From Liolophura sinensis (lineage: Eukaryota > Mollusca > Polyplacophora > Chitonida > Chitonidae): a stretch of 64,000 nucleotides of DNA. This document shows, in pieces, positions 45,241 to 58,639 of the stretch (positions are counted from its first letter, which is position 1; the number at the start of each line of letters is the position of its first letter). The stretch is from contig NC_088301.1 of the NCBI RefSeq assembly GCF_032854445.1, positions 12,460,281-12,524,280 on the forward strand. Reading direction: 5' to 3'. The notes below the pieces were generated by a model that was not told the DNA's origin, did not search any database, and saw only the letters and a program-made list of their open reading frames with translations. Both the position numbers and the translations under genes were made by a program.

Positions 45241-47019
45241 AATGATTGAGTGAGAAATTCTTAATTAATACAGCTTATATCATGGGGTTAGCATCAGACT
45301 GCGTGCAAACACAGTACATTACAAATCATGTAAGTGACTGATACCACACATTGTCTGATGATAGAAGTAACTCCGTGATCAGAGTCACGTTTGCAAACTA
45401 AACACTATGGCAATTTTTAGAACCTAGACAAACATATTTATTCAAATTGCAATAAATAGACCTGACTACATTATTACTCTTGGAGATTTATAATGTATTG
45501 TTGCAGCAGACCATTGCTTGTGAGCAATTAAGGGTTTTGTTTACCCTCCAGTTTAAAAAGCTTTGTAGAGTAATCATTTATAATACAATAAAGGACATCA
45601 CCGCTGCATGCTGGATGCCCATAAAAACACGTCTGCTATCAAGCCAACAAGCAAGAATTGATTATCCCTCAGGGTAGTTTCTCTGTAATCTGATTGGTCA
45701 ATAATCCTCCGATTAGGACTCGTGTGGGGTGTCCCACACATACGATACTGACTTTTTGTTAGTGAACGCGCGAAACTTGACATTAAGGGGATTATTATTG
45801 TGGACATAAAGCTATTTCCTGCTATCCTGATATCAACTCTGTCATGCCGACCACATTTTTATATCTGTTTTAAGAAAACGGTGATTTTCTGGCGCATCTC
45901 AATATTTCCTGGTCTTATTCCTAAAGATTACCAAGAGTCTATCTAAAGTTTTCTTTGCTAAGACAACGGAACATTTCTGTAATCATCATTTCGTCGCCTG
46001 AAAAAGAATGAGCTGTGAAATTCCATCCCATCATTTCTTTGCTGCGATATATTACTTTCCAGCACTGCCAAAACTCAGAGAAATAATATGAGGGTTGCCT
46101 CCATAAAATCTATGTGGAAAGATATGACAAGAAAAAAATCTCGTCCATTTACATACTTGACGAGCAAAACAAGGCTGTCAATTGTCTTTTTTGTCACAAT
46201 TTTTGCTGTCTATAGCTGTAGTGGAGCGTTCCTGCAACATCATCGAAAACTGTTGACGGCTTCCCTTTGAATCCGCCTTCATTTCAGATTTTATACAGTT
46301 TCTTAGTTCCTCGGTGGTTTGTGGCGAACGTTGTTCTGGAAATTGACCTTCCTCTTACTGATTTGGAGGGTCCATTTGACGGCTGGTACACAAATGTCTT
46401 TGCCACCTTGATGTGTAACGAAAATTCCTTGAACAATGGGATCGTATGCCCATGTGCTGCTCTGACTAACACGACCTGAGTGTTGTCATCACTATGTCAG
46501 ACGGTAATCACGTCATCTCGTGTGGTGCTCTTTTTCACACACAAATGTGTAGGCATATTCTTCAATATGGCACCACGTTTGATTCAGTTTTGATCATGAA
46601 TCTCGGGCAGTTATTCATTGTCCTTGATCAGACTAAAATCAGACTTTTTACTAGATGTTCTGTTGAAATAAAAATGCACGGTGGGTGAATTGCCCAGCTC
46701 AATCGTGGCGTTTATCAGCGCCCGTATCCCTCCGCCACCCCTCCCCTGCATCAGCTGAGGAGAGGAAGGTCATTAATTTACCAAGCTTATGTCTCAATAT
46801 GCTTCCAATGATCCGTTATTTTTAGTCAATAATAATAATTTAGTTCACTTTAAATTGTGAAAAAAGCACAATGTTAAATCGCCACCCAAACGACTTTCTG
46901 TCGACAGGTTAAATTGTCTTTTTAGTGTCATCTGGAACTTGTTGTTCTCCATTTGACGAAGCTGGTCTTTGGTCTTTTCAGTAAATTCTAGTGATGTGTA
47001 CAATAAATCCAAATCAATG

Positions 47020-47150
47020 TTTTACGACAGTGTATTTTGTTATAGAAAAAAGATATCGACTCTAGATTAAGAGCTGGTTTAATGTGTGACGTTATCCAGG
47101 CATCAATCAGTTCTCAGCCCACAATGAAGCGACGTTTGGTGAGTTTTTAC
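47020..47150 (+). promoter_or_regulatory. Promoter-like module P6, copy 4
   Basis: An initiator-like TCAGTT (47107) lies downstream of the AT-rich 'ggtttaatgtg'. An ATG at 47124 opens a five-codon frame (MKRRL). It ends exactly at TTG|GTGAGT (47139-47144), a strong 5' splice consensus. This arrangement would suit a short first exon. It is a pattern-based guess; the other copies lack the ATG. Confidence 0.35.
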
Positions 47151-48211
47151 CCTTAAAATGGGCACCTGCAACTCGTTTATTTTGCGTTTTATTTTTTGCC
47201 TGAATATCTTGCAAAAACGGTATAAGCCCTTGATAAGCTCTTTTTCTGATGTTTGTCAGGTTGTTTACTTTGTAATTATGAAATTTCACACGAAACCAGC
47301 GTGATTTTTTTCTGAATTTTAATCATTTGTTAGAAGTAATATGGAAGTAACTCATTAAGTAAACCCGTTAGCTTGCATCATCATTAACATTTACAATGTT
47401 TTGTTAATATCACGACGGTTGTAGTTTGCATTTATTTGTGCGGTCACCTTCCCTATTATATTTGTACTGGCTAGTTTGAAGGCCACACCAGATGTCAACA
47501 GTCAGTCACATCACATATATCTTATAGTTAAGGCCACGTTGAATCTCTATCAAAAGAATGTCGTGATTTTGTGCCCATAGTGACAAGAGCCTTCCAGGAT
47601 CCAAGTTGGCTGCTAGTCGAAGTTTCTTATGGCGGGTTTGCTCGTTACGGCGCCAGCCAAGTAAAAGAATACAATATCTGCTATACATGTATGTAATGGA
47701 GGGTGACTTAATAGCGGCATGACTCACATATTGGGGTTGTTATACTGACACCATATATACCAATGATGGCACTATTGTCCCAAACGCGAGAAAACTGCCA
47801 GTGCTTCTCTCTAAGGTATGGTATTGAAATTGCTTCACCCAGAAAATGCCGGCTGAAACGTTTTCTTCACTTCGCCATTGCAGTAATGTAGATTTGGGAA
47901 CGTTAAACTAACTTCTAGAGCAATGTGAATATGAGCATTGAGGCGTGTTTTTACGTGATGAATACACAGCATGTTTGAACTATTGCGCACAGAGCGTTTG
48001 TGTTTATATTATCGCACACATCAAATACACGAATATAATAACACAAATTACACTAGACGTTTGAAAACCTTCTTTCTGCGACTAAAAACTAAACCAGCTG
48101 CATTTTCATAAATGACAACAGTAGTAGAGTACTTGTTTGGTGTAAAGCGAAATAAAGGACCGAAAATCCAGAAGACTGGCGTTGTCGGTAAATGTTCTAC
48201 AAGAAAAAATC

Positions 48212-48462
48212 TGAAGATTTATATGTTTACTTGACTGGTGTATTACAAAGTATGTATGAATATTTCACTTATACAACGGCGGCCAGAATTTTGGTGAGAG
48301 GAAACTTGACGTAGCCGGACAGAAACCCATGGCCACTTGCCGGTTGTCGACTGGCCTTCCTACGTACTCCTAGAGAGCAAGCTACTTGAATTCACAGCTA
48401 TCGCACTCGTGAGGGGGTTTTCAGTCAATGTGATGCGCTACGACATTAACCCTTCAGCCCCC
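48212..48462 (-). mobile_element. Fossil SINE-A, paralogous to the copy at 42503
   Basis: The position relative to flanking sequence is the same as at 42503-42741. Its head is badly decayed ('gcgctacgacattaacc'). See the entry at 42503. Confidence 0.85.
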
Positions 48463-49790
48463 CAAAACAATCTCAATCGGACAATAACAAGAAGCTATTA
48501 AATTTTAAATTCTGAGACACAATTTCGGATCAGTATTTTTGGTGTTTTTACGAACCAATGGTTATACTTTATTGAAAGAAATCTGCAGTGTAAATTTTGA
48601 TTGAAGAACTATTTTATTGTTCAGTGTTATCAGGACTAGTGATAGGTTAAACACTGTTTTCCTGACAAAATTACACCTTTGTCATCAGATGTTGTCTCAT
48701 GGAGATAATCATTTCCTCTGTTCACTTTTATGAAGTAAACTCATTACTGATTTTGAGATCACATGAAAGGGTTAAATCGAACGTAAACGTTTTCACAAGG
48801 CCAGACTGACAGATGGTTTTTCTGCAGCAGAGCTTTTTGGTGGGCATTCAAAGTCTTTTAGTAACCCGTCAGTCGTATTAATGACTTTTTTGTTGACAAG
48901 GCGAAGAGAACCAGGAACACGCCAGGGAATCATTGTTAAAATCGACACTGTAAATGGATTTCATATGAATATGCAACAACTCATGAAACGGCCCAGTTAC
49001 AAATGTATTGCAGCATTTCCAGTATCCAGACTAAGAAAAAAAAGCAAAATTTTTTGGCTGGTTTAAAATATTTGGTGTTTGGATAGTGACATTCATACAT
49101 CGATTTGGGGGAAAATAGTTCAACGCTACCTCCGGCTGACACAAAAGTGGGTTTAATTCGTCAGGGTTGGAGGAAAAATATCCTGGAGATGATTAAACAT
49201 AGTTTAAATAGCCACTTAACAGTTCAGTTAGTTTCATTGAATCTATGGAAATACTATTGATCATAAACTGAATCCCGTCAGTTGGCTTAATTCCCGCTGT
49301 CTTGTGTCAGGAATGTACTGTGAACAGAGAGGGATAAATTAGTCTGAACTGACAAATGGATGGGTGTTTCTTATATTTCATTATATTTGCTGGTTATATC
49401 CCTGAAGTCGATTGCCCTCTTATTTAACACAATTTGACAACACTCCATAATTGTCCCAACTCCGTAATAGCAGCCATATTAGAAACTGCTATGTAGCACG
49501 TCTTTTGTAATGTGCCACTCGATACATTTTATCTTTTAATACGAACATTTCAAACCAGTATTCCGTCTCTATTTTCCCGATCCCTTGGGGGTAATTATAG
49601 GGGGTTTTGTCCTTTTTATTTTGGCTGTCGAAAGTTGGCTTCTTTCATAGCCAAAGGCACTAAAAGGATTCCAGCACGGGCTAATGTAATGCCATACGAT
49701 GATGACAAAGTTTTTGAGCTAAGAACTACTTTTATAGCTAAAAATTTATCATTATAATTACTCCCTTCGCGCAATTTTATTTTTTGTCTA

Positions 49791-51920
49791 TAGATTCCAT
49801 CAGGAAATCATTTAAATTTAAATCCACGCTACTTACAACACCTAGCTCGAGTAATGGATGTAGCATTTTTATTCAGTTAAAGTCTCACTGAACTGACAAT
49901 CTAACATGGGATATCACGGGTTACAACAGGTTAGGTAATAAACTATGCTCTAGCTGTGTGTGTAGTTATTGATTTGCTAGCATTAGGGCATAACACCTGT
50001 TTTTGTACCAAGCAGCTTCAGACTTTCACCTAAAGTAACAATCCAAATTAAGCTTTTAAATATTAGGACCAATGCAAGTCGACAATTTGATCGCTAATTT
50101 GATCGCCTTTTACAATTTCAGCCAAGTTTGAACATCCATTTTCAATTATTTGGTTTTGGAAGTAATATTACCGTTTTGGGAAAAACTAAAAAGTGTTTGT
50201 GATTCTGGTTCGGTCAGCACTCAATGAGTTTGTACAGACCTTCCCATGTACGACCGGAGAGGAAACCAGTATGATCTGGACTTGAGCCTGCAGCGAGTAA
50301 ATGTTCTGTACAGATGTTTTGTAGGTACAACGAGGGCCCCAACTCCCGCCAGCTAAATGTACTCAACCGTGTGACGAGTCTTAGCAGAGCAAGACTGGTA
50401 GGCAATACTACGAGGTGAAATAAAAATATTATTTAACTTGTGTTCTACATCGAAGAATCGGTAAGATGAATTCCCGGATCTCAGACAAACAGACAGGGAA
50501 ACTGACAGATACAAGCACAAATCAAACAGCCAAGTAAAGCATAGGTTCTATTACAGGAGTAATGATCTATGTAAATGGATAAGTCAATGAAAGGATGTAA
50601 GGCTGAGAACAAGCTTGCATCAAAACTCTTGATGTTCCAAGACAAGAACACAGTGTGTGATGGTGAAACAGGCAAAGCTAGTTTTCTAATTCAACAACCC
50701 TAGGAGTTATTTTGCAAACATTAGAGGGTTGTGCAACAGCCCATTCAAACAAGGCTCTGTGACGTCGAAGCTGCTGGTTATTTTTGAAAGAAAACAATGC
50801 TTATGTCTATCCTTTTTGGCAGTAAATTAATTGGTTGCACATTGAAATCAGGTAGCAATGTAATGAGAAAGAACGTGATGTTCTTTTTGTCCTTGTCCAT
50901 ACTGACTCAAAATAATATTATAATTAACTACAAAAGAAACACAGTGTTAGAGTTGGTCATTTATGGGGGGATGAAAGTATATATATATGAGAAATGATTG
51001 ATGCCTGGGTATAAGGGCTGCGTATAGATAAACCGGCTCTGACTTCAGATTCCATATCATGGTTTCTGTAACAGAATACCGGGTTCTGATGTAGTCTTAA
51101 TTTATATTTATTGCAGGTATCAGCAGAGTTTTATTTCATTTTTTATTTTGAACGAATGAAATATAATATTGTGACGTAAAATATTTACATTTCTGGTTAA
51201 TAATAAAAAAAAATATGAAAAAAAGCTGGTTCAGTTAAAAACACCAAAGAGTAACCATAGATATTAGAGTGTTATGGTATGGGTATTAAACACCTAGTGC
51301 CAAGACATACGGATACACAAAGCTGACCACTTTGACCAAAAATTGAAATCTAGGCATTGAAACATACATATGTATAACGGCTGTCAGTCAAAGTGGACGG
51401 ACATTTGTATACTCGCAATCAACAAAAAATGGACGTTCATTAAGAAATTATGATGGATTTATGCAAAGTGAACCCGTTCATAGTTTTAAATGATGATGGA
51501 AAGACGTAAGGATTGATCTATACGAATAAATGAGATTAGAATCCAAATGATGTAACATGCATGTGTTACGATCCCCGTCATTAAACATTGTATTATATTT
51601 TTGTTTTTTTTTATTACGTATACATCATTATTTAGTGTACATAGCGTATACCTTCATACAGAACACTTTGTAGGCTTGTATTTCGCCACTTGCTGTTTCT
51701 TTGAGACGTTATTTTGGAGCTTCTAACGTTCATAGTCTCTTTTTGCCATTACGCACATTTTATCCCAGTTTCTATGATCTTCTGTTATCTTGCTTGGTCT
51801 TGTGCTTGGCCTATAACTGATCTTTACTCTCCGATAGTGGTACCCTTACGGCATGCAAGTATATTTTGTGATATTTCTGCCAGTAGGTTTTTCTCCTACG
51901 TTAACAACACATTTCCGGTG
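49791..51920. other. No gene; one SINE-A fragment
   Basis: No supported gene. A minus-strand SINE-A piece lies at 50235-50296 ('cagaccttcccatgtacgac' + 'cggagaggaaaccag'), without head or tail. The remainder is AT-rich. Confidence 0.45.
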
Positions 51921-51924
51921 TGTC

Positions 51925-53960
51925 ATTGTTACACGTTATGGCAAGAGAACTGAAGTGTAAATTTTGAATTTAGAGCTGTATTGTTTTCCGATGTTAGCGG
52001 GACTAGCGATACCTTAAACTCTGGTTTTTCTGATTACATTCCAACAACCGATATCAAACGTTGTTTGATGGAGTGAAGCATTTATTCCTGCAGGTCAGCG
52101 TTTATGAAGTAAACAAGAGTATCGATTTTGAGATCACATGAACATGTTAATTCGAATGTAATTGTAAACATTTCCTAGTGGTTTAATTGAACCCGACTGC
52201 AGAGTGATATCTGACAGATTGTATCCTTGCAGCAGGGCGTTTTCTTTGGACATCTCAGGATTTTTATTAATCAGCCAATCGTACTAGGAGGCCTTTTCTT
52301 GGTAAGAGCAAGAGAACGATGAAGACTATTACGAATAATAATCTAAATGGATATGTTCAACTTTTGGATCGGCAGGCAAATGCATTTTCATGCAGTATAG
52401 GAGCTACGAAAGATAAAGTTGAAACCTTTCGTTGCATTGATATGTGGCCACAAATCGTCTATCTTACCAGAACAAACGCCTGATACGTCCATTTGTGGTA
52501 AAATAAGTCCACCGTTCAGAAGTGGGTCTAATTCGCCAGGGTTCGGGGAAGCGTGTTCCGGGCTGTCAAGCGAAACTCATTAGGCACAGAAAATGTGTGA
52601 CCCCAGTCAGACTGTCTATAGTTAAGTGATAAAGCAGCGATATCAGTGGTGTCATCCTCTCGTCTTTCCGGGTCAAATAGCCAGATATCGCATGCAGGAT
52701 ACGTGACTGGATGTCTTGACAGATCCGCTAGTCTTATCGGATTTAGAGAGCCAATATTTTCGACGTGAAATTAGCTCCATCAGTCTGGCAACTTTCCGCT
52801 GCTTAGTTTGGGATATACCTGAAATTAGCAAAGACTGCTTCACATATAAATCAGCTCGGTCCGGTGGATTGGGTTTTACATAGTCATAGTTATGTCCATT
52901 CTCTATACACTATTTCGCATCAAATGTTTGTAAACGAGTACATCACCTGTACTAGCAGATTGGTTGGACAGGTGATTAACGCCTTGCTCAAGAATTGTTT
53001 TACTTATCTGACGGCGCACCTGGATTACCTGGAGTAAAACTATTGACTTTCTTCTGCATCTGACAAAATTTCTGACTTGAAGCTTTAGCCGAAATGGTTG
53101 ATCGAGCCGGTTCGAACAAGCGGCCTTGATGTACAAGGATCTGCTATAGTCTATTTCTTTTAGCGGGTCGCCTATTTTCAGCTGTCCGTAAAATCAGTCA
53201 TACTCTCTACTAAAATTGCCTTTAGTCAGTGACACTTAACAACAAAAGCTCTACACATGGATATGTTAGGAGTCTCTATCATTGCAAGGAAAATGAAGTT
53301 GGTACACTTTTTCTAATTCAAAATGTTAAACTCCGTGAGCTTAGTTTCAACATCTGAAACTCATTGCCTCGGGTGACGTCATAATTATTAAAAACCAGTG
53401 GCAACCAGGCAATTTTGGTGGCGAGTATGACCGATTTTACTTACAACTGAACATAAGCGACCCGCCAAAAGAAATAGACTGAGTCAGCGCTTTAATCATC
53501 TGGGCAAGAGATTGAGAATCTGCTTGAATTTACCTCGAATAACGTTTTTATGATACACGTATTCATTGGGGCGTAGGACATTTTTCACTGAGCAGGCTTG
53601 ATGTGTGTCCCAACCCAATTATCTCAGCCATTCTGTTCAGCGTTCCTCTTGTTCTTTTTTCTTTAATGTTACTCGCCATGTGGATGCCATTAATTTTCAG
53701 TGTGAAAAGACAGGCAACATTCCACACCATTATCTGTGTTCTATTTTGTAGAGCCCTGTGGAGAATTTCACGGCATTTTTACCATCTGAACTTATCTGCG
53801 TGTACTAAAGGGTCTCATGGCTATTGTAAAGTCAAACGGTGATAACAAGGCGTTTGAGGCTGGAAGTGCTCCTATAGCTTGTAAGGCCAGTTCTTTCATC
53901 ATTAAAGGGTATAGCTTTGATAATTGCCTGCGATTAATTATATTTCCTTCACGACGTTGT
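51925..53960 (+). repeat. Duplicated block E (partial)
   Basis: P8 (51925-52860) aligns with 42950-43900 and 48590-49440, sharing 'attttgagatcacatgaa' and related words. Sequence around 52660-52760 resembles 33210-33420 ('caggatacgtgactggatgt'). P9 (53570-53960) aligns weakly with 36020 and 49490. Between them a decayed SINE-A tail on the minus strand lies at 52958-53022. Divergence is higher than between C and D. Confidence 0.65.
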
Positions 53961-54682
53961 GCGCACTATTTCAAAATAAACGCAGCAAAAACAAACATAA
54001 TGCTAAAATACTTCACATTTAAAAATATACATTACATATTTATGTATATTTAAACAAAATGACAGATCGATAGGGGGGGGGAGAACCTTGCCCACGGACT
54101 TAAGCAACGCCCACATGCAAAAATGGCAGATAACTTCTGCCAGGTTTTGTTACAGAATGTACATCTATGGAACTGTTAGCTTGCAAGAACCATCAGACAA
54201 CGTTATTCACGGGGTATAAACATATAGAGGCATTATTCAAGTTTTCACCAAAAGTGTACAAAAGAAGAGGTAATCTCTCAATGCAATATGCGTGTGTATA
54301 ATTTACTTTGACGTATATGTTATGTTGATACTAACAAATATATGTATGTACCGTTCACAGCATGCACTATAGTACGGTTGACTGTATGTATGTCATATTG
54401 TCTCAGATTTGAGCAATCTATTTTTTTATTTCTTGCACGCTTATTTTTTTTTTACATAATTTCGTTATGCGTTTTATTTCCGAAGGTATTATCAGCTATG
54501 CTTTTACAGTGAGGTTGTGTTTTAATTCAGTTTATCCACATGTTGTTTAGACATTATACTGTACAATGCATTAATTATTATTCTTTATAAGCCCACCATT
54601 CAGAACGTTGTTAAACAAACCGACAGGCCTGAATCGAATTATATTCCACTTTAGTATAGCCCGGTATATGAAGCTTTAAACA

Positions 54683-54946
54683 ATGTATACTGGTAATGTT
54701 AAGAAGAATGTACTCTTAGTTTTACCCGGCATTCAATCTGACCCAATTACCCTGACACATTGTCAAACACGCGAATGTGTACAAATCACTGGATTCACTG
54801 ACAAGATTCAGGGCATGCAGCTTTCCGCGTTCCTGTTCGATTTCGGGACAAATGCTACCCAACAGATTAAACCTCCTGGATACCGTCTGGCTGCACAAAA
54901 ACCAAACTTACCTTTTTCATTTATTGTAGAAAATGCAAAAATGTAA
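54683..54946 (+). CDS. Small protein-like open frame, unknown
   Basis: Eighty-seven codons starting at an ATG just after an in-frame TAA. The composition is more protein-like than its neighbours: alternating hydrophobic and polar residues (NVLLVLPGIQSDPITLTHCQ) and a stretch FTDKIQGMQLSAFLFDFGTN followed by KPPGYRLAAQKPNLPF. There are two cysteines (THCQTREC) and no signal peptide. It could be a single exon of a beta-rich extracellular domain, or chance. I do not recognise a family, and no copy is seen elsewhere in the window. Confidence 0.25.
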   Translation: MYTGNVKKNVLLVLPGIQSDPITLTHCQTRECVQITGFTDKIQGMQLSAFLFDFGTNATQQIKPPGYRLAAQKPNLPFSFIVENAKM

Positions 54947-55299
54947 ATTTTCAGAAAAAAATCTCCACACTCCAACTTCACCATGTATATTTCTATTCTT
55001 AAAAGGAGCTTGGGATTTAGGAGGTATTTTCTCTTATTTGTTGATAAATCCCTAGCAAGCTGCACTGTCAAGCTCTGCTTGTCTGAAATAAAGTTTGATG
55101 ACTGAGGTAAGTTAAGAGAACTTCGTGATTAGTAAGATACATTTTTATGAGGCGTAGGGTATGGTTCGTCACTATTGCCGTTAATGTTGACGTCAACTTG
55201 GAGTTGATTTCACTCTGCAGTCTTACTCAATATGAACACACAATTAATTGTCATTCATCTCACGTTTGATCTTTTTTCTTTACCTCCTGGAAAATGTCA

Positions 55300-58200
55300 G
55301 TTTAAGGCGAATGCACGAGTTATTTTTTGTTCAAAAGTCACGATGTGCAAGGCAATAAATCAGAGCAGTGAATTTACATGTATTTGGTGTTAAGCTAAAG
55401 AAAATTCAACAGCAAATTTTAAATGTGCTTCCAAAAAAAATACACAAACAAGCAAACAATTATTCTTGATACAAAATAATCAAATACTGTCGTTGTCCGT
55501 AAATGCTTTATAAGAAAATAATTTCATTAAGACAATGATGAGAAGCTATTCAACTATGTGCGCTTAATGGTAATTTAGCAGATTGTTATTGTTCTTGTTA
55601 AGAAACAGTTATTACATTTTATGGCAAGAGATCTGGAGAGGAAGTTTTGAGACTTAGTTCTATAATTAAATGATTTATTTAATTGTTGTTCAACATGATA
55701 CGAAAAAAAATTTTCATTTGTACGATTGCAGTGATTTTTATATGTGGAGGAAACAAGGCTGCTTAGGATAAACCAGGCTGCCATTGACGTGTATTTGGGC
55801 TACTCTCCGACTTTTGGCAAGGCACTGACTTTGGTACAACATTTGACGTACAAATATGCACACCATATTGCCAGAAGAGCGTTAAATTGTGCCAATAGCA
55901 ACATGCGCCGCCGTCAAGCATTCTGCCCCCCCCCCCCCTCACACATGTTTTATTTTTGTTGTACATCAAACACTATGCTGCGGAAGCATTAACTTCGCTT
56001 TCAAAAGCATGCGTTCAGTGTTGAAATTGGAAAAGGTTTTCACAAAGCTTTGAATGGACTTGGCCTCAGAAATGATTCACAGGTTGTATTGCATTGTTGC
56101 AGCAGAGCGTGTTCTTCGTGCATTTACCTTTTTTTTACGTCCTCCAGTCAAATATGCTTTATTGTCTATTACGTAACTACATGGTGACCCAATAACAAAC
56201 AGACTTGCTGCATATGAAATCTAAATAGACATCTGCTACCTGCAAGGAAAAACATATGGAAGTAGATTATGGGTCTATTGATGTTAATGGACGCATTAAA
56301 TATTTGATTGGGCCACATTGTGAGTTAAACGCAGAAGAGTTACCATAGGCAATATGAAGCTTGTGCTCGTGAACTCTTGGTTGAAGAGTCAATATTTACT
56401 CACGGCCATCTCTGTAGAATTACTTGTCTAATGAGAGTTTGAGAACTTTTACCGAAGGGTGATGGATTTGTAGAAGAAAAAAAAAAACCCAAACTGCAGA
56501 AGTGCGTATTCAAGGCGCAAATATGACGTCAAAGGTATCTAAATAAATCGATTACCATAACAAGTATACAGTTTATTCAAAGCGTTGAAAACATATCTTT
56601 AAGTTGTTAAGTGTTTTTAGTCTTTTGTGCTGTCTGTCTGCGTAAATGAGGTACCCCAAGTACATTAATGACGTCAGTCAACGTCTACTCAAGCATTTTA
56701 GTATGTCAGCAGATAGCTTCGCTATCATAGGTATGAAAGGCTTACCTTCGGCCTTTAGCCGGCTATTTCTGTGGTTATTCTACTGATTTTGTACATTTAT
56801 GACATTCATCTTAATGAGAGCACATAGTTAAATTCATAGCAAAATTGTGCTTGAGAGAATTGTAAATGTATACAAAAGGGCCTTGAGTTATACTCAGGAC
56901 CCAAGCTGGCTACACTGATTGCATGAGTGATTCGATCACCGTTATTTGTTAACCGTATCGCAAAGTATTTTTGCCTCTTTTTGCGGATTCAGCTTGGTTG
57001 TTATCTTCATTTTGTGAAATGTAATACTTAATAATTTTGTCATCTTACAAGTGAAGGAAGTGGGCGGAAGTGTTTTAGGTTGTAGCATATTGTAGATAAA
57101 AATGTTACGGACATTTATATTATAAATGATACCATGTTATAGTTTGTCACCGTGTTTGCAAGGATCTTCTGTATTGTTTGTTTTGCAGACTCACATTGTG
57201 ATCACTGGCGCACATGTGTATATAAGAATTAAATAAAGGCAAATTGGCGGCTATTTAGCATAAAACTTCCTTGTATACAGAATATTATGTTTTACTGATT
57301 TTTACTGTGCTGTGGTAAATCTGTTCAAAATAATGCGCTGATCGGACTTATGAGATATTTTCATGACATGGCGCACATACCCATAAAGGCACCGACTAAA
57401 CATTGTTTACGCCGATAAGTTATAAATGATATCTAGATGGATATACTGTCTACTCATTGGAATGTTCCGTGTTAGGTTTTTCGCTAGCTAAGCAGTGTAC
57501 AGATTAAGAAAGAGACAGCTAAACAGTCTTCCTCTGGTCGTTACAGAAGATGGTCCAGTTCGCCAATATTCTGGGAAGCACATCTTGGGTTGTCAACCGA
57601 AACTGACTAGATTTTAATTTTTATTACGCTGTACAATGCGGTTACTATGAGCACAATGGCCCCTGACATTGCCAGTGCCATAAAGGCTTAAAACTTGTGG
57701 GTTTACAACAGCAAGGTATCGAGTAGTGACTGTGTGGAACTAAGTGGGTGCTGTACTGTATTGGATGGCTTAGCACACCACCGTATAAGCAGATGCCACA
57801 TGGTACTGTGTAGTTGCCACAAAGTGGTTTCAGTCCGGCTGCATATAATGAATTGATATAGCAACATTTCAATGGTACGTTCCTCTCGACTTTTGATGTC
57901 TTATAGCCCTATACATTACTAGACGTCTTATTGAATGTACTAGTCTTACTAGATTTAAAGGGGTATCGTTTTGGAGACTAAATTAATTACGCGAGTCTAT
58001 CTATTCCTCGTTGTGTTGTGGCGGGATGTGTGAATTTAATGGTAAGTGATAAGTGTGAAATTTTTAACCTCAGACGCAGACGAATAATTAAAATTTCAGA
58101 CTCATACAGGGTTTAAATCCCCAGATATCTTTCTCAACACGCGGATAACGATTTTTTCCATACAATATTTATGAAATTGAAGGTCATTCTTGAATATATG

Positions 58201-58600
58201 TAAAGCTGGGTCCAGACAAACCATGCAGGTCATGTCGACGGCAGACAGCGTTGGTATGGTGACATTAAGTCACAATGACACGCGATGGAATTTCAGGCTT
58301 TAAATTATATGTACCCCAAGCGGGCACAGTTTTCAACTGTGTATGTCAACATTTTCACCGGTCACGGTTGATGTAGGGGCAAGAGCAATTCTGTAGTCTT
58401 TTTTTCCTTAAAGGACTTCTTTCTTTTCAATACATACAGGCATGCAACATTTCAGCGTGCCACTCCTATTTTCCCGTGTCTGTTGGGGTAATTACAAGTA
58501 CGTTTTTACCGCTCATATAGTAAATGTTGTCTGCTAAACTTTGACTTCTGTTTCAAAGGCAAAGAACGCCCCAACGTGAAGTACATATCCGGTTAAAGAC
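55300..58600 (+). repeat. Duplicated block F (partial, most diverged)
   Basis: The end of P7 (about 55370-55560, 'ctgtcgttgtccgtaaatgc') lacks the SINE seen in blocks C and D. A P8-like start follows at 55605-55670 ('atggcaagagatctggagag', compare 51935). P9 is at 58430-58600 ('aggcatgcaacatttcag', compare 36080). The sequence between them (55700-58420) is not clearly matched. It contains a run of 13 C at 55926-55938 and the repeat at 58105-58300. Confidence 0.5.
58105..58300 (-). repeat. Interspersed repeat (copy 2 of 11735-11970)
   Basis: Inverse match to 11735-11940. Conserved words are 'aaatccccagatatc', 'cgcggataacgatttttt' and 'atgtaaagctg', then 'catgtcgacggcagac'. Only one hairpin arm is present here. 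Confidence 0.6.
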
Positions 58601-58639
58601 CATTTATGATTGTTCGGGAAAATAGTTTGATTTATTTTC

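Larger units (their letters stand above)
45275..49790 (+). repeat. Duplicated block D
   Basis: Ordered segments: P2 (45275-45385), P3 (45485-45780, best match to 31380-31690), P4 (45800-46190), P5 (46300-46680), P6 (47020-47150), P7 (47150-48200), fossil SINE-A, P8 (48465-49440) and P9 (49490-49790, like 36020-36300). It is the most complete unit. The distance from P6 to P6 in block C is 5.57 kb. No conserved reading frame was found. Confidence 0.8.
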
